44,924 bases of DNA. It comes from a virus. A model generated the notes under the pieces. That model searched no databases and was not told the DNA's origin. It saw only the letters and a list, made by a program, of their open reading frames with translations. A program made the position numbers and the translations under genes. How positions within the stretch are numbered: position 1 is the stretch's first letter; each line of letters opens with the position of its first letter. Positions 23,779 to 31,777 of this stretch are shown piece after piece. The stretch is from positions 1 through 44,924 of the IMG/VR virus record IMGVR_UViG_3300023178_002130; one strand, written 5' to 3'.

Positions 23779-23807
23779 ATTATAGCAAATAGTGCTAAGG
23801 TTGTCAA
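23779..23807 (-). promoter_or_regulatory. Sigma-70-type promoter of the clpP-region operon
   Basis: Minus strand: GG then TTGACA (23802-23807), 17-base spacer, TATAAT (23779-23784). Perfect hexamers. It begins two bases before the stop of the methyltransferase gene. Confidence 0.92.
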
Positions 23808-23808
23808 C

Positions 23809-24960
23809 CTATTTTTTAAACAAATATATACCCTCAGACTTGTATGCATTGTTTAGTTTGTCATTTCCTACACCTGGTCTTACGTTAAGAATCATATCTA
23901 TTTTCTCTAAATACTTAAATCCTATACTTTCACTAATCTGTTTCCATCTGTCTACAATCTTGTATTCGTTCGGTGGAATTTTGTAGTCAGCAATATTAAC
24001 AGCATAGTACCCGTCTTTTGCAAGAGCTGTGTATAGCATTTCAACAGTAGGTGATACATAGTTATCAAACCATTCGTCTAAACTAGTACAACTGTTCATA
24101 CACTGTGTAGGTTCGTCGGTATAAGTTTCTAGATTAAAATAAGGAGGACTACTAAAAGCCGCATCATAATGTCCTTCTTTTGGCTTAAACTGTTCACTAG
24201 GTACATGGTGCATTTCATATCCGCTTCCTAGTCCTAATTCAGTCATTAGCTCACCTAGTGCAACAAGTCCATTATATGTTTTCGTATTAGGATCAATACC
24301 CGTGTAATGGTATCTTAGATTGCTTGTAAGGGCGCCTAGCATGCGTCCTCCGTAGCCTGAACTAAAGTCCAACACATTACCCATAAACACAGGACAGATA
24401 TATTCATATACGGCTTTTGCATTAAGCGGTTTGAAGTTTGCAATAGTGCCACCACTCACAAGATCTAATGCACGGCGTATGTTCGCAGGTAGCACACTAC
24501 GTTCACCTTCATCTCTATACTTATAGCAAAAACTAATTGCTCTTTTTAGCCTTTTGTCGTCATAAAACCGGGATCGCATACTAACCATCTTGTCGTTTTT
24601 ACTATATGCTTCTTGCATATTAGGAAACCAAAACCTACTGAAGTGTTGTCCTTCAGTTTGCCCTACTCCTATCTTACCATCTGCTACGTTATGCGACTTT
24701 TTACCAATTTCTAATAATGCTGTTTTGCACCCTTCAAGATTAAAATATGTAATTGGAATAATATTAATAGAACGGTACAGTTCGAACACTTCATCTTCTA
24801 TCTTCTGTCGGCCTTCTTCACTTTCTAATAGCCAACGTTCTTTACTGTAGGACTTTAGTTGATCGTATACCTGTTCATATCCTGTATATATTAAGTCTGT
24901 AGGTGTTACTCCCCATTCATTACAGATATGATTATAGTATTCAATTATAGTATTTGTCAT
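23809..24960 (-). CDS. DNA methyltransferase (SPPY type)
   Basis: 383 residues. Motif I VLDFSSGYGGRMLGA (about 196-210) binds S-adenosylmethionine; the next acidic residue is in YTGIDPN. Motif IV SSPPYFNLETY (271-274 is SPPY) is the catalytic loop of N4-cytosine/N6-adenine methyltransferases with an (S/D)PP(Y) site. The N-terminal 180 residues are specific to this protein and may recognise DNA. It overlaps the adjacent methyltransferase-fold gene by 20 bases and ends an operon with a helicase and SprT-like protease. Confidence 0.85.
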   Translation of the reverse strand: MTNTIIEYYNHICNEWGVTPTDLIYTGYEQVYDQLKSYSKERWLLESEEGRQKIEDEVFELYRSINIIPITYFNLEGCKTALLEIGKKSHNVADGKIGVGQTEGQHFSRFWFPNMQEAYSKNDKMVSMRSRFYDDKRLKRAISFCYKYRDEGERSVLPANIRRALDLVSGGTIANFKPLNAKAVYEYICPVFMGNVLDFSSGYGGRMLGALTSNLRYHYTGIDPNTKTYNGLVALGELMTELGLGSGYEMHHVPSEQFKPKEGHYDAAFSSPPYFNLETYTDEPTQCMNSCTSLDEWFDNYVSPTVEMLYTALAKDGYYAVNIADYKIPPNEYKIVDRWKQISESIGFKYLEKIDMILNVRPGVGNDKLNNAYKSEGIYLFKK

Positions 24961-26113
24961 ATATCTTTTTTACAGTTTTTTCATTTTTATAATGAGGTAT
25001 ACGTTGCCAAAATGTTGTGCCGTTAGCAGGACTAGTTGCATTTAATGCTAAAACTAATTCTGTTATATACTCACTATTGTAATATTCTATAACTTTGTCT
25101 GCTTCTGTTTTGTCTTTTACACCAATCCAAATAGCATTATGTCCTGTGCCATATTTTGGACTTGCATACTTTAGAACACTTTTTTTGCCTCTATTACCGT
25201 TCTTACTAATTACTACTTTGTGTTTACCTACACCTTCTCTAGGTGTAATAATACTTTTATCTACACCTATTGTCTTTTTGTATGGTCCATCTGCCCAACC
25301 TACTTGATAAATCAGCTCTACATCGCCGGGGTTATTAACAACTTCTTTTGCGTTGGCATAATACGAGCCGTACTGTGCTTCAAATGGATCTAGTTCTAAG
25401 TTAATAATTTCTGATGCATATTGATATTGTTTTAAATTTACACCTGGCAAGTAAATTGGATTATTTACAATAACTGAGTGTTCGTCACTTACAAATTCAA
25501 CTTTCTTACTTGCTTCAGGAGCAAAGTACATTGCACAAAGAGGTACACTAGTATCAGATACTCCTAAAAACCGATAACGTGTAAGTTCGTGTATATGTGT
25601 TGTAGCATATCTACACTTGTTTGGTCGTGTAATAATTAGTGTATTAGGAGCAATTCTTCTAAAATGATGTACAAAGTCATTTGTAGTATTAAATTGCACT
25701 CCGCTAACTACACAAGTAACTGTAGTCTCTACGTCTTTAAAGTCTGCTTGAGTAATATTAAATTCAAACGTTTTATCGTTAAGTGCCTTTTTAAAATTAG
25801 TTTTACATACTAATACTTGCAAACTATCAATGTCACTAGCAAATATTTGTTTTGTAAAAATGTGCTTTAAACGTTCTTTTTCATTGGGAATACTTGGGGC
25901 TAGTGCATCCATTAATCGTTTAACAAGATACAATAAGAGTGTTCCACTACCACATTGTGGATCAAGATAAGTGCTTTCTGGATTTTCTAATATACTAGTA
26001 TCAATTAAATCCAAAGCTCGATTAGCATCTTTTTCTGTAGCAATACTCTGTATGCTACTACTATCATATGCTTGAATTTGCTTTAGTCGCTTGTCTATAT
26101 TATTGATAATCAT
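24941..26113 (-). CDS. N6-methyltransferase-fold protein with degenerate motif IV
   Basis: 390 residues. YLDPQCGSGTLLLYLVKRL (about 49-67) is a good motif I, and IFASDIDSLQVLVCKTNF (about 90-107) fits the acidic motif II of Eco57I/HsdM-type enzymes. Where NPPY or NPPF is expected, the sequence is CVVSGVQFNT (about 134-143), so the catalytic loop looks lost. The C-terminal half (about 215-390) has a target-recognition-like basic pattern and WIGVKDK. It may be a DNA-recognition subunit working with the intact methyltransferase next to it. Overlaps the helicase gene by 14 bases. Confidence 0.75.
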   Translation of the reverse strand: MIINNIDKRLKQIQAYDSSSIQSIATEKDANRALDLIDTSILENPESTYLDPQCGSGTLLLYLVKRLMDALAPSIPNEKERLKHIFTKQIFASDIDSLQVLVCKTNFKKALNDKTFEFNITQADFKDVETTVTCVVSGVQFNTTNDFVHHFRRIAPNTLIITRPNKCRYATTHIHELTRYRFLGVSDTSVPLCAMYFAPEASKKVEFVSDEHSVIVNNPIYLPGVNLKQYQYASEIINLELDPFEAQYGSYYANAKEVVNNPGDVELIYQVGWADGPYKKTIGVDKSIITPREGVGKHKVVISKNGNRGKKSVLKYASPKYGTGHNAIWIGVKDKTEADKVIEYYNSEYITELVLALNATSPANGTTFWQRIPHYKNEKTVKKIYDKYYN

Positions 26114-28256
26114 AGTATTGCCCTAATGCTCGATTGACGCCTATTGTGTTAATACTAGGCATTATACTATTCCATTCGTCTACAGTCAAGCCAGTTACTT
26201 GTTCAACAATATCACTATCAAACTTTGCTATATCTTGTATCTTTTCTAGCTCAAAATCGTTTGCCCATGCAATATCTGCTAACTTGTAAATTTGTTTCAA
26301 ACTGTATCTAATACGTGACATTGCAATACTAACTGGATCATTTTCTGTAGGTTCACCCTTCTCGCTAGTACCTGATTTACGTTTTTTGTTTGTGCCTTCT
26401 TCAATGTCATTACTGTTTATATCTGTGCTTGCTTTGTTAGTATTAGAATCTTTTTGTTTACCCTCTAGCAACAAACATATCGCATCGTTGATCATATCTT
26501 TCTTAACACAGGCACCTATGCGATCGATATGATTAACGATATCAGCAAGGAATTTACTACTAACATCTTTGCCTGTAAGCATATTCCAAGTGTTACCATC
26601 ATAGTCATATACATCACTAACATCTAACCATTCGCTAATTACGCTTTCTGTAGTTGTATCACTTGAGTCTGCAACTCGTTCACAATAATTGTAAACTACA
26701 CTTACAAATCGCTCTGGTGCATAGTCAAATACTACAACACTTTCTTTGCCATCTGCAGGTGATTTGCAACGGAAACTACCTTGGAAGTAATCTGCTGCAC
26801 TCTTATCATTATTAATTTGGTGTACACTCCACCATTCAGGTACAGTAGTACCTTCTAGAAATCTACCACATGTAATAGTAATTGTGCCAGCGCCGCCGTC
26901 ATGGTCATTTCGTGCAATCAAGTCTTTAACCTGCTGTATGTTTCTAACACCTTTACCACTTGCATTTATTATTTTACGTTTACCAAAGAACGGGTGCGAT
27001 TGTAATGCCTTAACAAATAAACCAATTGCTTCTACATTATCGGGCAATACAAAAAGAGTATGACGGCAAAGTTTGTCTGCTACCTTACTGTAACGCTTTG
27101 GTGGTTTCTTGAAGTTTTGTACAAGGAAGTTAATAAATTCGTTTACTCCCATTACATTTTTAAAAGCGCCGTCTTCTGTAGCAAACAATTTGCTAAATGT
27201 AAAACCTTCATCTCCTAGATACTGTTTCACTTTGTCTGGAACATTAACTAGAGCATAGTTTATGTCTGCACGTTTACGGAACTGGTCTGTTAAAAAGTCA
27301 TCATTGTTTAAGTCAAGTAGTTGCTTACGTATTGTTTGTTCGTCAATGTAATCAAAGTTGTAAACATCTTCAGCACTATATCTACCACTTAGCATTGTCT
27401 TGTAAGGTGTACCACTAAGTTCGTATTTCTTTTTAAAATTTAGACTTTTCCAAAGACGCTGTGTATTGTCTGTAGTTGTAGCATAATGCTGCTCATCAAA
27501 AAATACTGTATCCCATTCTGTTGCTAGTATGTCCTTTAGTAACTGATTAGGATTATCCCAGTGTTTGTTTATAAATTGCAAACTTACAAAAACAACATCA
27601 GTACCAGTAAATTCTAATTTTTTAATTTTTTTATAGTTATGATATTTCCAACCTGAATAGTTAATGTGGTTTTCTTCGCCGCCTGGCAATAGAGCAGACC
27701 AACTATCGTTTACTCCTACTTTTGCTGTAACTACTAAGATCTTCTTTGCAGATTGTTCTCGTGCTATTTCGTAACTGATGCGGCATTTGCCTGCTCGCAT
27801 AATAGCGTTAATAAGCATGTCATCAGATACTTTACTACGTTCTACAGCCCAATCAATTATGTCTTGCTGATAAGGAAAACTATCCCAATCTTCTAGTGCT
27901 TCTACACCATTTATAAGTTCGTTTAAAACAGACTTAACAACATTACATGCTTCGTTTGCTGTTTCACACTCTGGAAAATCAAACCATTCACGGTTTTTGT
28001 CATCTCTACTTTTTATGTAACCTTTACGTTGCAGAGCTTTGTGCAATACTTTGTCAGTAATATGCACAGGAACTTTACGTTCAAAAACTTTTTTTAGAGG
28101 TTCACTATTAGATGTGCCGTCTTGTTGTTCGATACGGTCATCTGCGGTAAGCATTGTTTCGCCTACTTTCAAACGTACATTAAAGACTTCACCGTCAATA
28201 GTTGCGATTGACTTTTTGCTTTGGCTCTTAGTTGTGTAGTTGTAAATTGTATGCAT
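26100..28256 (-). CDS. SF2 helicase (type I/III restriction-enzyme-like)
   Basis: 718 residues, start at 28256 (TAATG overlap with the SprT-like gene). Motif I is unusual: MRAGKC (153-158, Lys157) for the usual GxGKT. Then motif Ia-like LVVTAKVG, motif II DEQH (254-257), motif III SGTP (281-284) and a motif VI-like QGSFRCKSP. This resembles the helicase part of type I/III restriction subunits. I see no clear PD-(D/E)XK nuclease at either end. A charged linker (about 600-640, Asn/Lys/Glu/Thr-rich) precedes a helical C-terminal domain. Likely DNA translocase partner of the adjoining methyltransferase proteins. Confidence 0.85.
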   Translation of the reverse strand: MHTIYNYTTKSQSKKSIATIDGEVFNVRLKVGETMLTADDRIEQQDGTSNSEPLKKVFERKVPVHITDKVLHKALQRKGYIKSRDDKNREWFDFPECETANEACNVVKSVLNELINGVEALEDWDSFPYQQDIIDWAVERSKVSDDMLINAIMRAGKCRISYEIAREQSAKKILVVTAKVGVNDSWSALLPGGEENHINYSGWKYHNYKKIKKLEFTGTDVVFVSLQFINKHWDNPNQLLKDILATEWDTVFFDEQHYATTTDNTQRLWKSLNFKKKYELSGTPYKTMLSGRYSAEDVYNFDYIDEQTIRKQLLDLNNDDFLTDQFRKRADINYALVNVPDKVKQYLGDEGFTFSKLFATEDGAFKNVMGVNEFINFLVQNFKKPPKRYSKVADKLCRHTLFVLPDNVEAIGLFVKALQSHPFFGKRKIINASGKGVRNIQQVKDLIARNDHDGGAGTITITCGRFLEGTTVPEWWSVHQINNDKSAADYFQGSFRCKSPADGKESVVVFDYAPERFVSVVYNYCERVADSSDTTTESVISEWLDVSDVYDYDGNTWNMLTGKDVSSKFLADIVNHIDRIGACVKKDMINDAICLLLEGKQKDSNTNKASTDINSNDIEEGTNKKRKSGTSEKGEPTENDPVSIAMSRIRYSLKQIYKLADIAWANDFELEKIQDIAKFDSDIVEQVTGLTVDEWNSIMPSINTIGVNRALGQYYDYQ

Positions 28257-28732
28257 TAGTCTAACTGTGTCCATTTATATTTTGCAAGATCGTTTGCTTC
28301 AGCCCAACGGATAAACAAACCGGTTTCACGCCCATGAGCTTCTATTTCCCACGGATGGTCCCAGTAGTCTTTTACACACTGTCGGTTATTAGATAACCAT
28401 TCGCCTTTCCAGCGATGCATACCTAAGTTTATTGATTCATATAATTCGCCTCTAGCAAACTGTTTTACATGTACCATTTCATGTGCAACAGTTTCAAGCA
28501 TTCTACGCATCTTAACTTTTCTATTAATTTCTACGTCGAATTGACGTGGACGTGATGTATCAGCTTCATCAGCAGGTAATGCATACCCATATGCTGAATC
28601 TTTTCCAAAATCTTTAAGGACTATGTTTACTTCAAGAGATTTCATTCTAGGCATGAGTTTCTTGATACAAAACTCAGCCATTGACATTGCTAGTTCACGT
28701 TGACGTTCTGAGCCACCTTTGACAAAGATCAT
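28256..28732 (-). CDS. SprT-like zinc metalloprotease
   Basis: 158 residues. The HEMVH zinc site (84-88) with a following HxxQ (HVKQFARG), and a distal WEIEAHGRE that could give the third ligand, match SprT/Spartan-like zincins. Such proteases act on DNA-bound proteins in other systems. First gene after a perfect sigma-70-type promoter, directly before a helicase and two methyltransferase-fold proteins. The start follows GAGGG by ten bases. Confidence 0.85.
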   Translation of the reverse strand: MIFVKGGSERQRELAMSMAEFCIKKLMPRMKSLEVNIVLKDFGKDSAYGYALPADEADTSRPRQFDVEINRKVKMRRMLETVAHEMVHVKQFARGELYESINLGMHRWKGEWLSNNRQCVKDYWDHPWEIEAHGRETGLFIRWAEANDLAKYKWTQLD

Positions 28733-28753
28733 AGGAAATATCCCTCTATTTGC

Positions 28754-28784
28754 TTACATGTTATACAACTATTATAGCATGTAA
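28754..28784 (-). repeat. Inverted repeat flanking the SprT promoter -10 box
   Basis: TTACATG (28754-28760) and CATGTAA (28778-28784) are perfect inverted copies 17 bases apart, bracketing the TATAAT box at 28771-28776. The geometry fits a repressor operator. Confidence 0.4.
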
Positions 28785-28799
28785 AGTAGGGTGTGTCAA
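28771..28799 (-). promoter_or_regulatory. Sigma-70-type promoter of the SprT/helicase/methyltransferase operon
   Basis: Minus strand: GG then TTGACA (28794-28799), 17-base spacer, TATAAT (28771-28776). Perfect consensus. The -35 side ends at the stop codon of the infA-like gene. Confidence 0.92.
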
Positions 28800-28800
28800 C

Positions 28801-29019
28801 CTAAAGTCTAAAGGTAATTCTACCTTTTGAGAGATCATATGGACTCATTTCTACACGTACCATATCACCTTGGATCATTTTAATTTTGAATTGACGCATT
28901 TTACCTGAGGTATAGCAGGTAATTTCATGGTCATTCTGTAGTTTTACAGTAAACATATTATTAGGGAGAACTTTAACAATTTCTCCCTCTAATTCTATTA
29001 GGCCTTTATCCTTCGACAT
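28801..29019 (-). CDS. infA: Translation initiation factor IF-1
   Basis: 72 residues, exactly the length of bacterial IF-1. [20 protein letters not shown], then the [27 protein letters not shown] and ITFRL segments match IF-1 across the whole length, including the OB-fold and the ribosomal A-site-contacting [11 protein letters not shown] phage copy could favour initiation on phage messages or replace the host factor. It follows the AbrB-like gene with a 14-base overlap. IF-1-like genes in phages are uncommon to my knowledge. Confidence 0.95.
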   Translation of the reverse strand: MSKDKGLIELEGEIVKVLPNNMFTVKLQNDHEITCYTSGKMRQFKIKMIQGDMVRVEMSPYDLSKGRITFRL

Positions 29020-29206
29020 TTTCTTCTTTTTTAGATAATACGATTTGACCTTCTGACCATTCTACTGATAAGACATCGCCTTCTTTCCACCCCATTTTTT
29101 CTAATATTTCAGGTGGAATTGTCATATTAACATTATTAGGATCATCTGGGATGTCTGTGAAGATGTCCTCTGCTTTGAATGTAAAATTAGCTGTTTCTTC
29201 GCTCAT
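29006..29206 (-). CDS. AbrB/SpoVT/MazE-type DNA-binding protein
   Basis: 66 residues. The C-terminal half [20 protein letters not shown] then [15 protein letters not shown] is a swapped-hairpin AbrB fold. The acidic N-terminus (about 25 residues) is unlike typical MazE. No toxin gene adjoins it, so a transcriptional regulator is more likely than an antitoxin. AAGGAG and a full TATAAATA box precede the ATG. Confidence 0.85.
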   Translation of the reverse strand: MSEETANFTFKAEDIFTDIPDDPNNVNMTIPPEILEKMGWKEGDVLSVEWSEGQIVLSKKEENVEG

Positions 29207-29225
29207 TAAGTACTCCTTAGGTAAA

Positions 29226-29233
29226 TATTTATA
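29226..29233 (-). promoter_or_regulatory. T4-late-like promoter box (shared divergent site)
   Basis: Minus-strand ATATAAATATTTACC gives TATAAATA before AAGGAG and the ATG at 29206. The plus strand of the same bases reads GTAAATATTTATATG, so one AT-rich element may also serve the gene starting at 29233. Confidence 0.55.
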
Positions 29234-29646
29234 TGAAGGACGAATATGTTAGTGCCTTTAGAGGCGTTGTCCAACATACGCAAAACGATACAGGATTCAC
29301 GTTACCTATACACATTGAATCTTATATTGTATTGCTGTTAGCAAATTTTGTCGAGAAACCGGATTTCTTGCCAAACACTTCTTTTGCTGAAAGTTTCTTA
29401 AACAACCAAAGTCCGAAAGAACTTGCTGATACTTGTCTTTTTGTATCAGGGGTCTTTCCTGACTTTGGCTCCAAACACGGCATATCTCGCAGATATTATC
29501 AAGATATAGGTATATCATCTTATGATATAGTATCCAATACTCTTAACACTGACTTGTTTTCAGATCTATCAAAACACTTTGTATTTCTAAGCAATTTTAT
29601 AGAACTGTCTACTAGAGAAACTGAAATCAAAGATTTATTCTTCTAG
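29233..29646 (+). CDS. Hypothetical phage protein
   Basis: 137 residues on the plus strand. The central ELADTCLFVSGVFPDFG, followed by ISRRYYQDIGISSYDIVS, has the look of a small helical protein I associate with phage and bacterial hypothetical families (a LxxxxLFVSGxF...YYxxIGxxxY pattern). No Shine-Dalgarno precedes the ATG, so it may be leaderless. Converges on and overlaps the next gene by 12 bases. Confidence 0.65.
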   Translation: MKDEYVSAFRGVVQHTQNDTGFTLPIHIESYIVLLLANFVEKPDFLPNTSFAESFLNNQSPKELADTCLFVSGVFPDFGSKHGISRRYYQDIGISSYDIVSNTLNTDLFSDLSKHFVFLSNFIELSTRETEIKDLFF

Positions 29647-30372
29647 AAGATTATCTTCGTAACCTTCCCAAAATCCTTCTTCTTCAAGCATGTCGTCTGT
29701 ATACTGTTCAGGTTTATCATGCCACTTCTTATTAAAGTATCCGACAGACGCATAGTACCCTTTGCCAGTTGTATCATTGTAATCATAGTTTGGTTCTAGT
29801 TCTACCTTGTCATACCAAACATTTTCTACAAGTTCACACAAGTTCATTTCAATTGAACTAAATGCTAATTTCTTAGGATTAAAATCTTCACCATCGGTTT
29901 CTACAAACCAACATGCAAAGCCTCCTTTTTCTCCGCTATGGAAAGCAAGAACAGGAACAACTTTATCTAGGTCTGCTTCTTCTACATGTGTAGTAGCACT
30001 TTCATAACTTTCGTCATTATGATATGCTTCTCTACCATACATATGATAAGGTTCAAATTCTACGTCATCGTCATATGCAAAGTCGTCTGAACCATCTGCT
30101 GGAACTTCTGTGTACACCCAAGTACCGTCAGCATAAGCATTGTTTTGATGTTCAAATTCATCACACTCGTACCAAGCATAAAATTCGTCTCGAGGTTTTG
30201 GTGCATCTGCTAGACCCATATCTTCATCTTCCCATTCATAACTTTGAAGAGTGTCGATAAGATCTGATTCATCTTTATCAATAAAAAATTCAACAAATTC
30301 TTTGCTGACTTCTCCAATAACAGATTCTCCACCGTACCTGCCAGCTTCAATTCTAAATCTACGTTTTGCCAT
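29635..30372 (-). CDS. Hypothetical acidic phage protein
   Basis: 245 residues, very acidic with many Tyr, Trp and Asp (for example YAWYECDEFEHQNNAYADG). The N-terminus MAKRRFRIEAGRYGGESVIGE is beta-like. A very strong AAGGAGG ribosome site lies eight bases before the ATG, implying high expression. Resembles conserved hypothetical proteins of marine T4-like phages. A DNA-mimic role is possible from charge alone but unproven. tRNA-Arg lies immediately upstream. Confidence 0.75.
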   Translation of the reverse strand: MAKRRFRIEAGRYGGESVIGEVSKEFVEFFIDKDESDLIDTLQSYEWEDEDMGLADAPKPRDEFYAWYECDEFEHQNNAYADGTWVYTEVPADGSDDFAYDDDVEFEPYHMYGREAYHNDESYESATTHVEEADLDKVVPVLAFHSGEKGGFACWFVETDGEDFNPKKLAFSSIEMNLCELVENVWYDKVELEPNYDYNDTTGKGYYASVGYFNKKWHDKPEQYTDDMLEEEGFWEGYEDNLLEE

Positions 30373-30397
30373 AATAGGTCCTCCTTAAGACTCTGTT

Positions 30398-30474
30398 TGG
30401 CGCGGCTGAAGAGATTCGAACTCCTGACCCTTGGTTTCGTAGACCAATGCTCTATCCAGCTGAGCTACAGCCGC
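30398..30474 (-). tRNA. tRNA-Arg (ACG)
   Basis: 77 bases with encoded CCA. GCGGCTG/CAGCCGC acceptor, TTGGT-CTACGAA-ACCAA anticodon arm, GTTCGAA T-loop. Just 12 bases after its promoter. Confidence 0.95.
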
Positions 30475-30486
30475 GTAATTTATTAT

Positions 30487-30515
30487 ATTATAATTGGTTT
30501 TCATCTATGTGTCAA
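30487..30515 (-). promoter_or_regulatory. Sigma-70-type promoter of tRNA-Arg and the acidic gene
   Basis: Minus strand: GG then TTGACA (30510-30515), 17-base spacer, TATAAT (30487-30492). Perfect consensus; the TGA stop of the 51-aa gene lies inside the -35 box. Confidence 0.92.
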
Positions 30516-30667
30516 CCTTGTTTTATAAGTTTTAAAATTTCTTTTAGTAGCTCGCCGTTTCTTACAGCCAATTGTTTAACTCTATCTATTTCAGTTTCGC
30601 ACTCGTTTAAAAGTTTTTTAATTTCTGCAACATCTTTTGCAATGTGTCCTTGAGTAGGATATCCCAT
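30512..30667 (-). CDS. Small coiled-coil protein, 51 aa
   Basis: Begins MGYPTQGHIAKDVAEIKKLL, then a charged helix with Leu/Ile/Val heptads (about residues 10-48). Coupled to the upstream oxygenase by a TAATG overlap. Its stop is part of the next promoter's -35 box. Function unknown. Confidence 0.65.
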   Translation of the reverse strand: MGYPTQGHIAKDVAEIKKLLNECETEIDRVKQLAVRNGELLKEILKLIKQG

Positions 30668-31215
30668 TAGTACTCCAAGTCTGCCGCAACTATAAATCTG
30701 TCTTCTTCACAATTTAGTATTCCTGGCCTGTGCCAAGTTTCGCCAGGATAGATCATCCAATGTCCGTGTTTCCAAGGTACAAAGTATTTTCCTTCTCCTT
30801 CAACTCCATTTGGTGCAAGCTCAGTTCCTGCTGTCTCTAAATCGTTGTCTACATCTACTGGTAAGTGCAAATAGTAAACTCCACTTATAGTAGTAGTAGA
30901 AGTGTCGTGATTGTGATGATGCCACAAGATATCTCTATCTTCGGGATCTTTTAGACTAGTACGGTAACTCCAACTTTGTATATTTTTAATTTTTACTTCC
31001 TTTTCCATAAAAGCAAAACACGACCATATAAAACTCATTTTTAGATTTGTCCAATAACTTTGGGGCAAGCCAAAAATGTTTATATTGGTTTGATACTTAG
31101 GACTGTTTGTCCAGTAGTTACCTTTTGCAATAAGATGATTAATATCTTTGCACATATTAAAACGCATGTCTGGAGTAATCAAATGATTCCAGTTATAAAA
31201 TTCATGAACTTTCAT
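30667..31215 (-). CDS. 2OG-Fe(II) oxygenase-like protein
   Basis: 182 residues. DILWHHHNHDTSTTTISGVYY carries the first metal ligands, and HGHWMIYPGETWHRP then EDRFIVAAD gives the distal His and an Arg for 2-oxoglutarate. Same fold as the gene immediately upstream, with which it overlaps by 14 bases, so the two may act together. Substrate unknown. Confidence 0.8.
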   Translation of the reverse strand: MKVHEFYNWNHLITPDMRFNMCKDINHLIAKGNYWTNSPKYQTNINIFGLPQSYWTNLKMSFIWSCFAFMEKEVKIKNIQSWSYRTSLKDPEDRDILWHHHNHDTSTTTISGVYYLHLPVDVDNDLETAGTELAPNGVEGEGKYFVPWKHGHWMIYPGETWHRPGILNCEEDRFIVAADLEY

Positions 31216-31777
31216 TAACTTCCTTTTTTACAATTACACTATCAAACGCAATACTAAATCTTGCGTTGCTACTTTCCTCACTGTGGGCAACAAAGTGCCA
31301 CATCCAAGACGGAAATACTAAAAGTAAATCAGACTTAGGTGGAATGAATAATTGTTCGCTGTTAAAACTGTTAAAGTTTTTTATGTGTTCGGGTCTAATA
31401 ACATGTGCTAGTTCATGGTTAGGACTTGTAAATCCTAGCGGGCTAGAATTTTCGTCAGCCTGTGGATAATAGACAGCTGAAAAGAATGCCCCTGGATGCC
31501 TATGCATCCTTGTAATTGACTGATTGCAAAAACTGTTGACCCAGAACTGTTTGATACGCTGTTCGTAATCGTCGCTAAATTCTAACTTTGTGTGTAGCTC
31601 GTCTAAGAACTGTGTAATCTTTCCTCCTAGTTCGAGGAAAACAGATTCACCTGGGTCAACAAAAATTCCGTCATTATCTTTTACTCGCTCTTTACAAAAC
31701 TCTATAAGTGCTTCTCTATTTGATACACCTAATTCTTTGTAGGCGATAAAATTAGTAAAGACTGAATCAATCTGCAT
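31202..31777 (-). CDS. 2OG-Fe(II) oxygenase (TIGR02466-like)
   Basis: 191 residues. RMHRHPGAFFSAVYY is the HxD/HxxG-type metal segment; LLVFPSWMWHFVAHS followed by NARFSIAFD gives the distal His and Arg. Closest in this window to the oxygenase at 15963-16550. Joined by a one-base overlap to the peroxiredoxin gene upstream, so oxygen-using and peroxide-removing enzymes share a transcript. Confidence 0.85.
   Translation of the reverse strand: MQIDSVFTNFIAYKELGVSNREALIEFCKERVKDNDGIFVDPGESVFLELGGKITQFLDELHTKLEFSDDYEQRIKQFWVNSFCNQSITRMHRHPGAFFSAVYYPQADENSSPLGFTSPNHELAHVIRPEHIKNFNSFNSEQLFIPPKSDLLLVFPSWMWHFVAHSEESSNARFSIAFDSVIVKKEVNESS

Noticed and set aside
29006-29206. AbrB/MazE-like protein as the antitoxin of a toxin-antitoxin pair.
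   Set aside because: No toxin-like gene adjoins it; the partner gene is IF-1.
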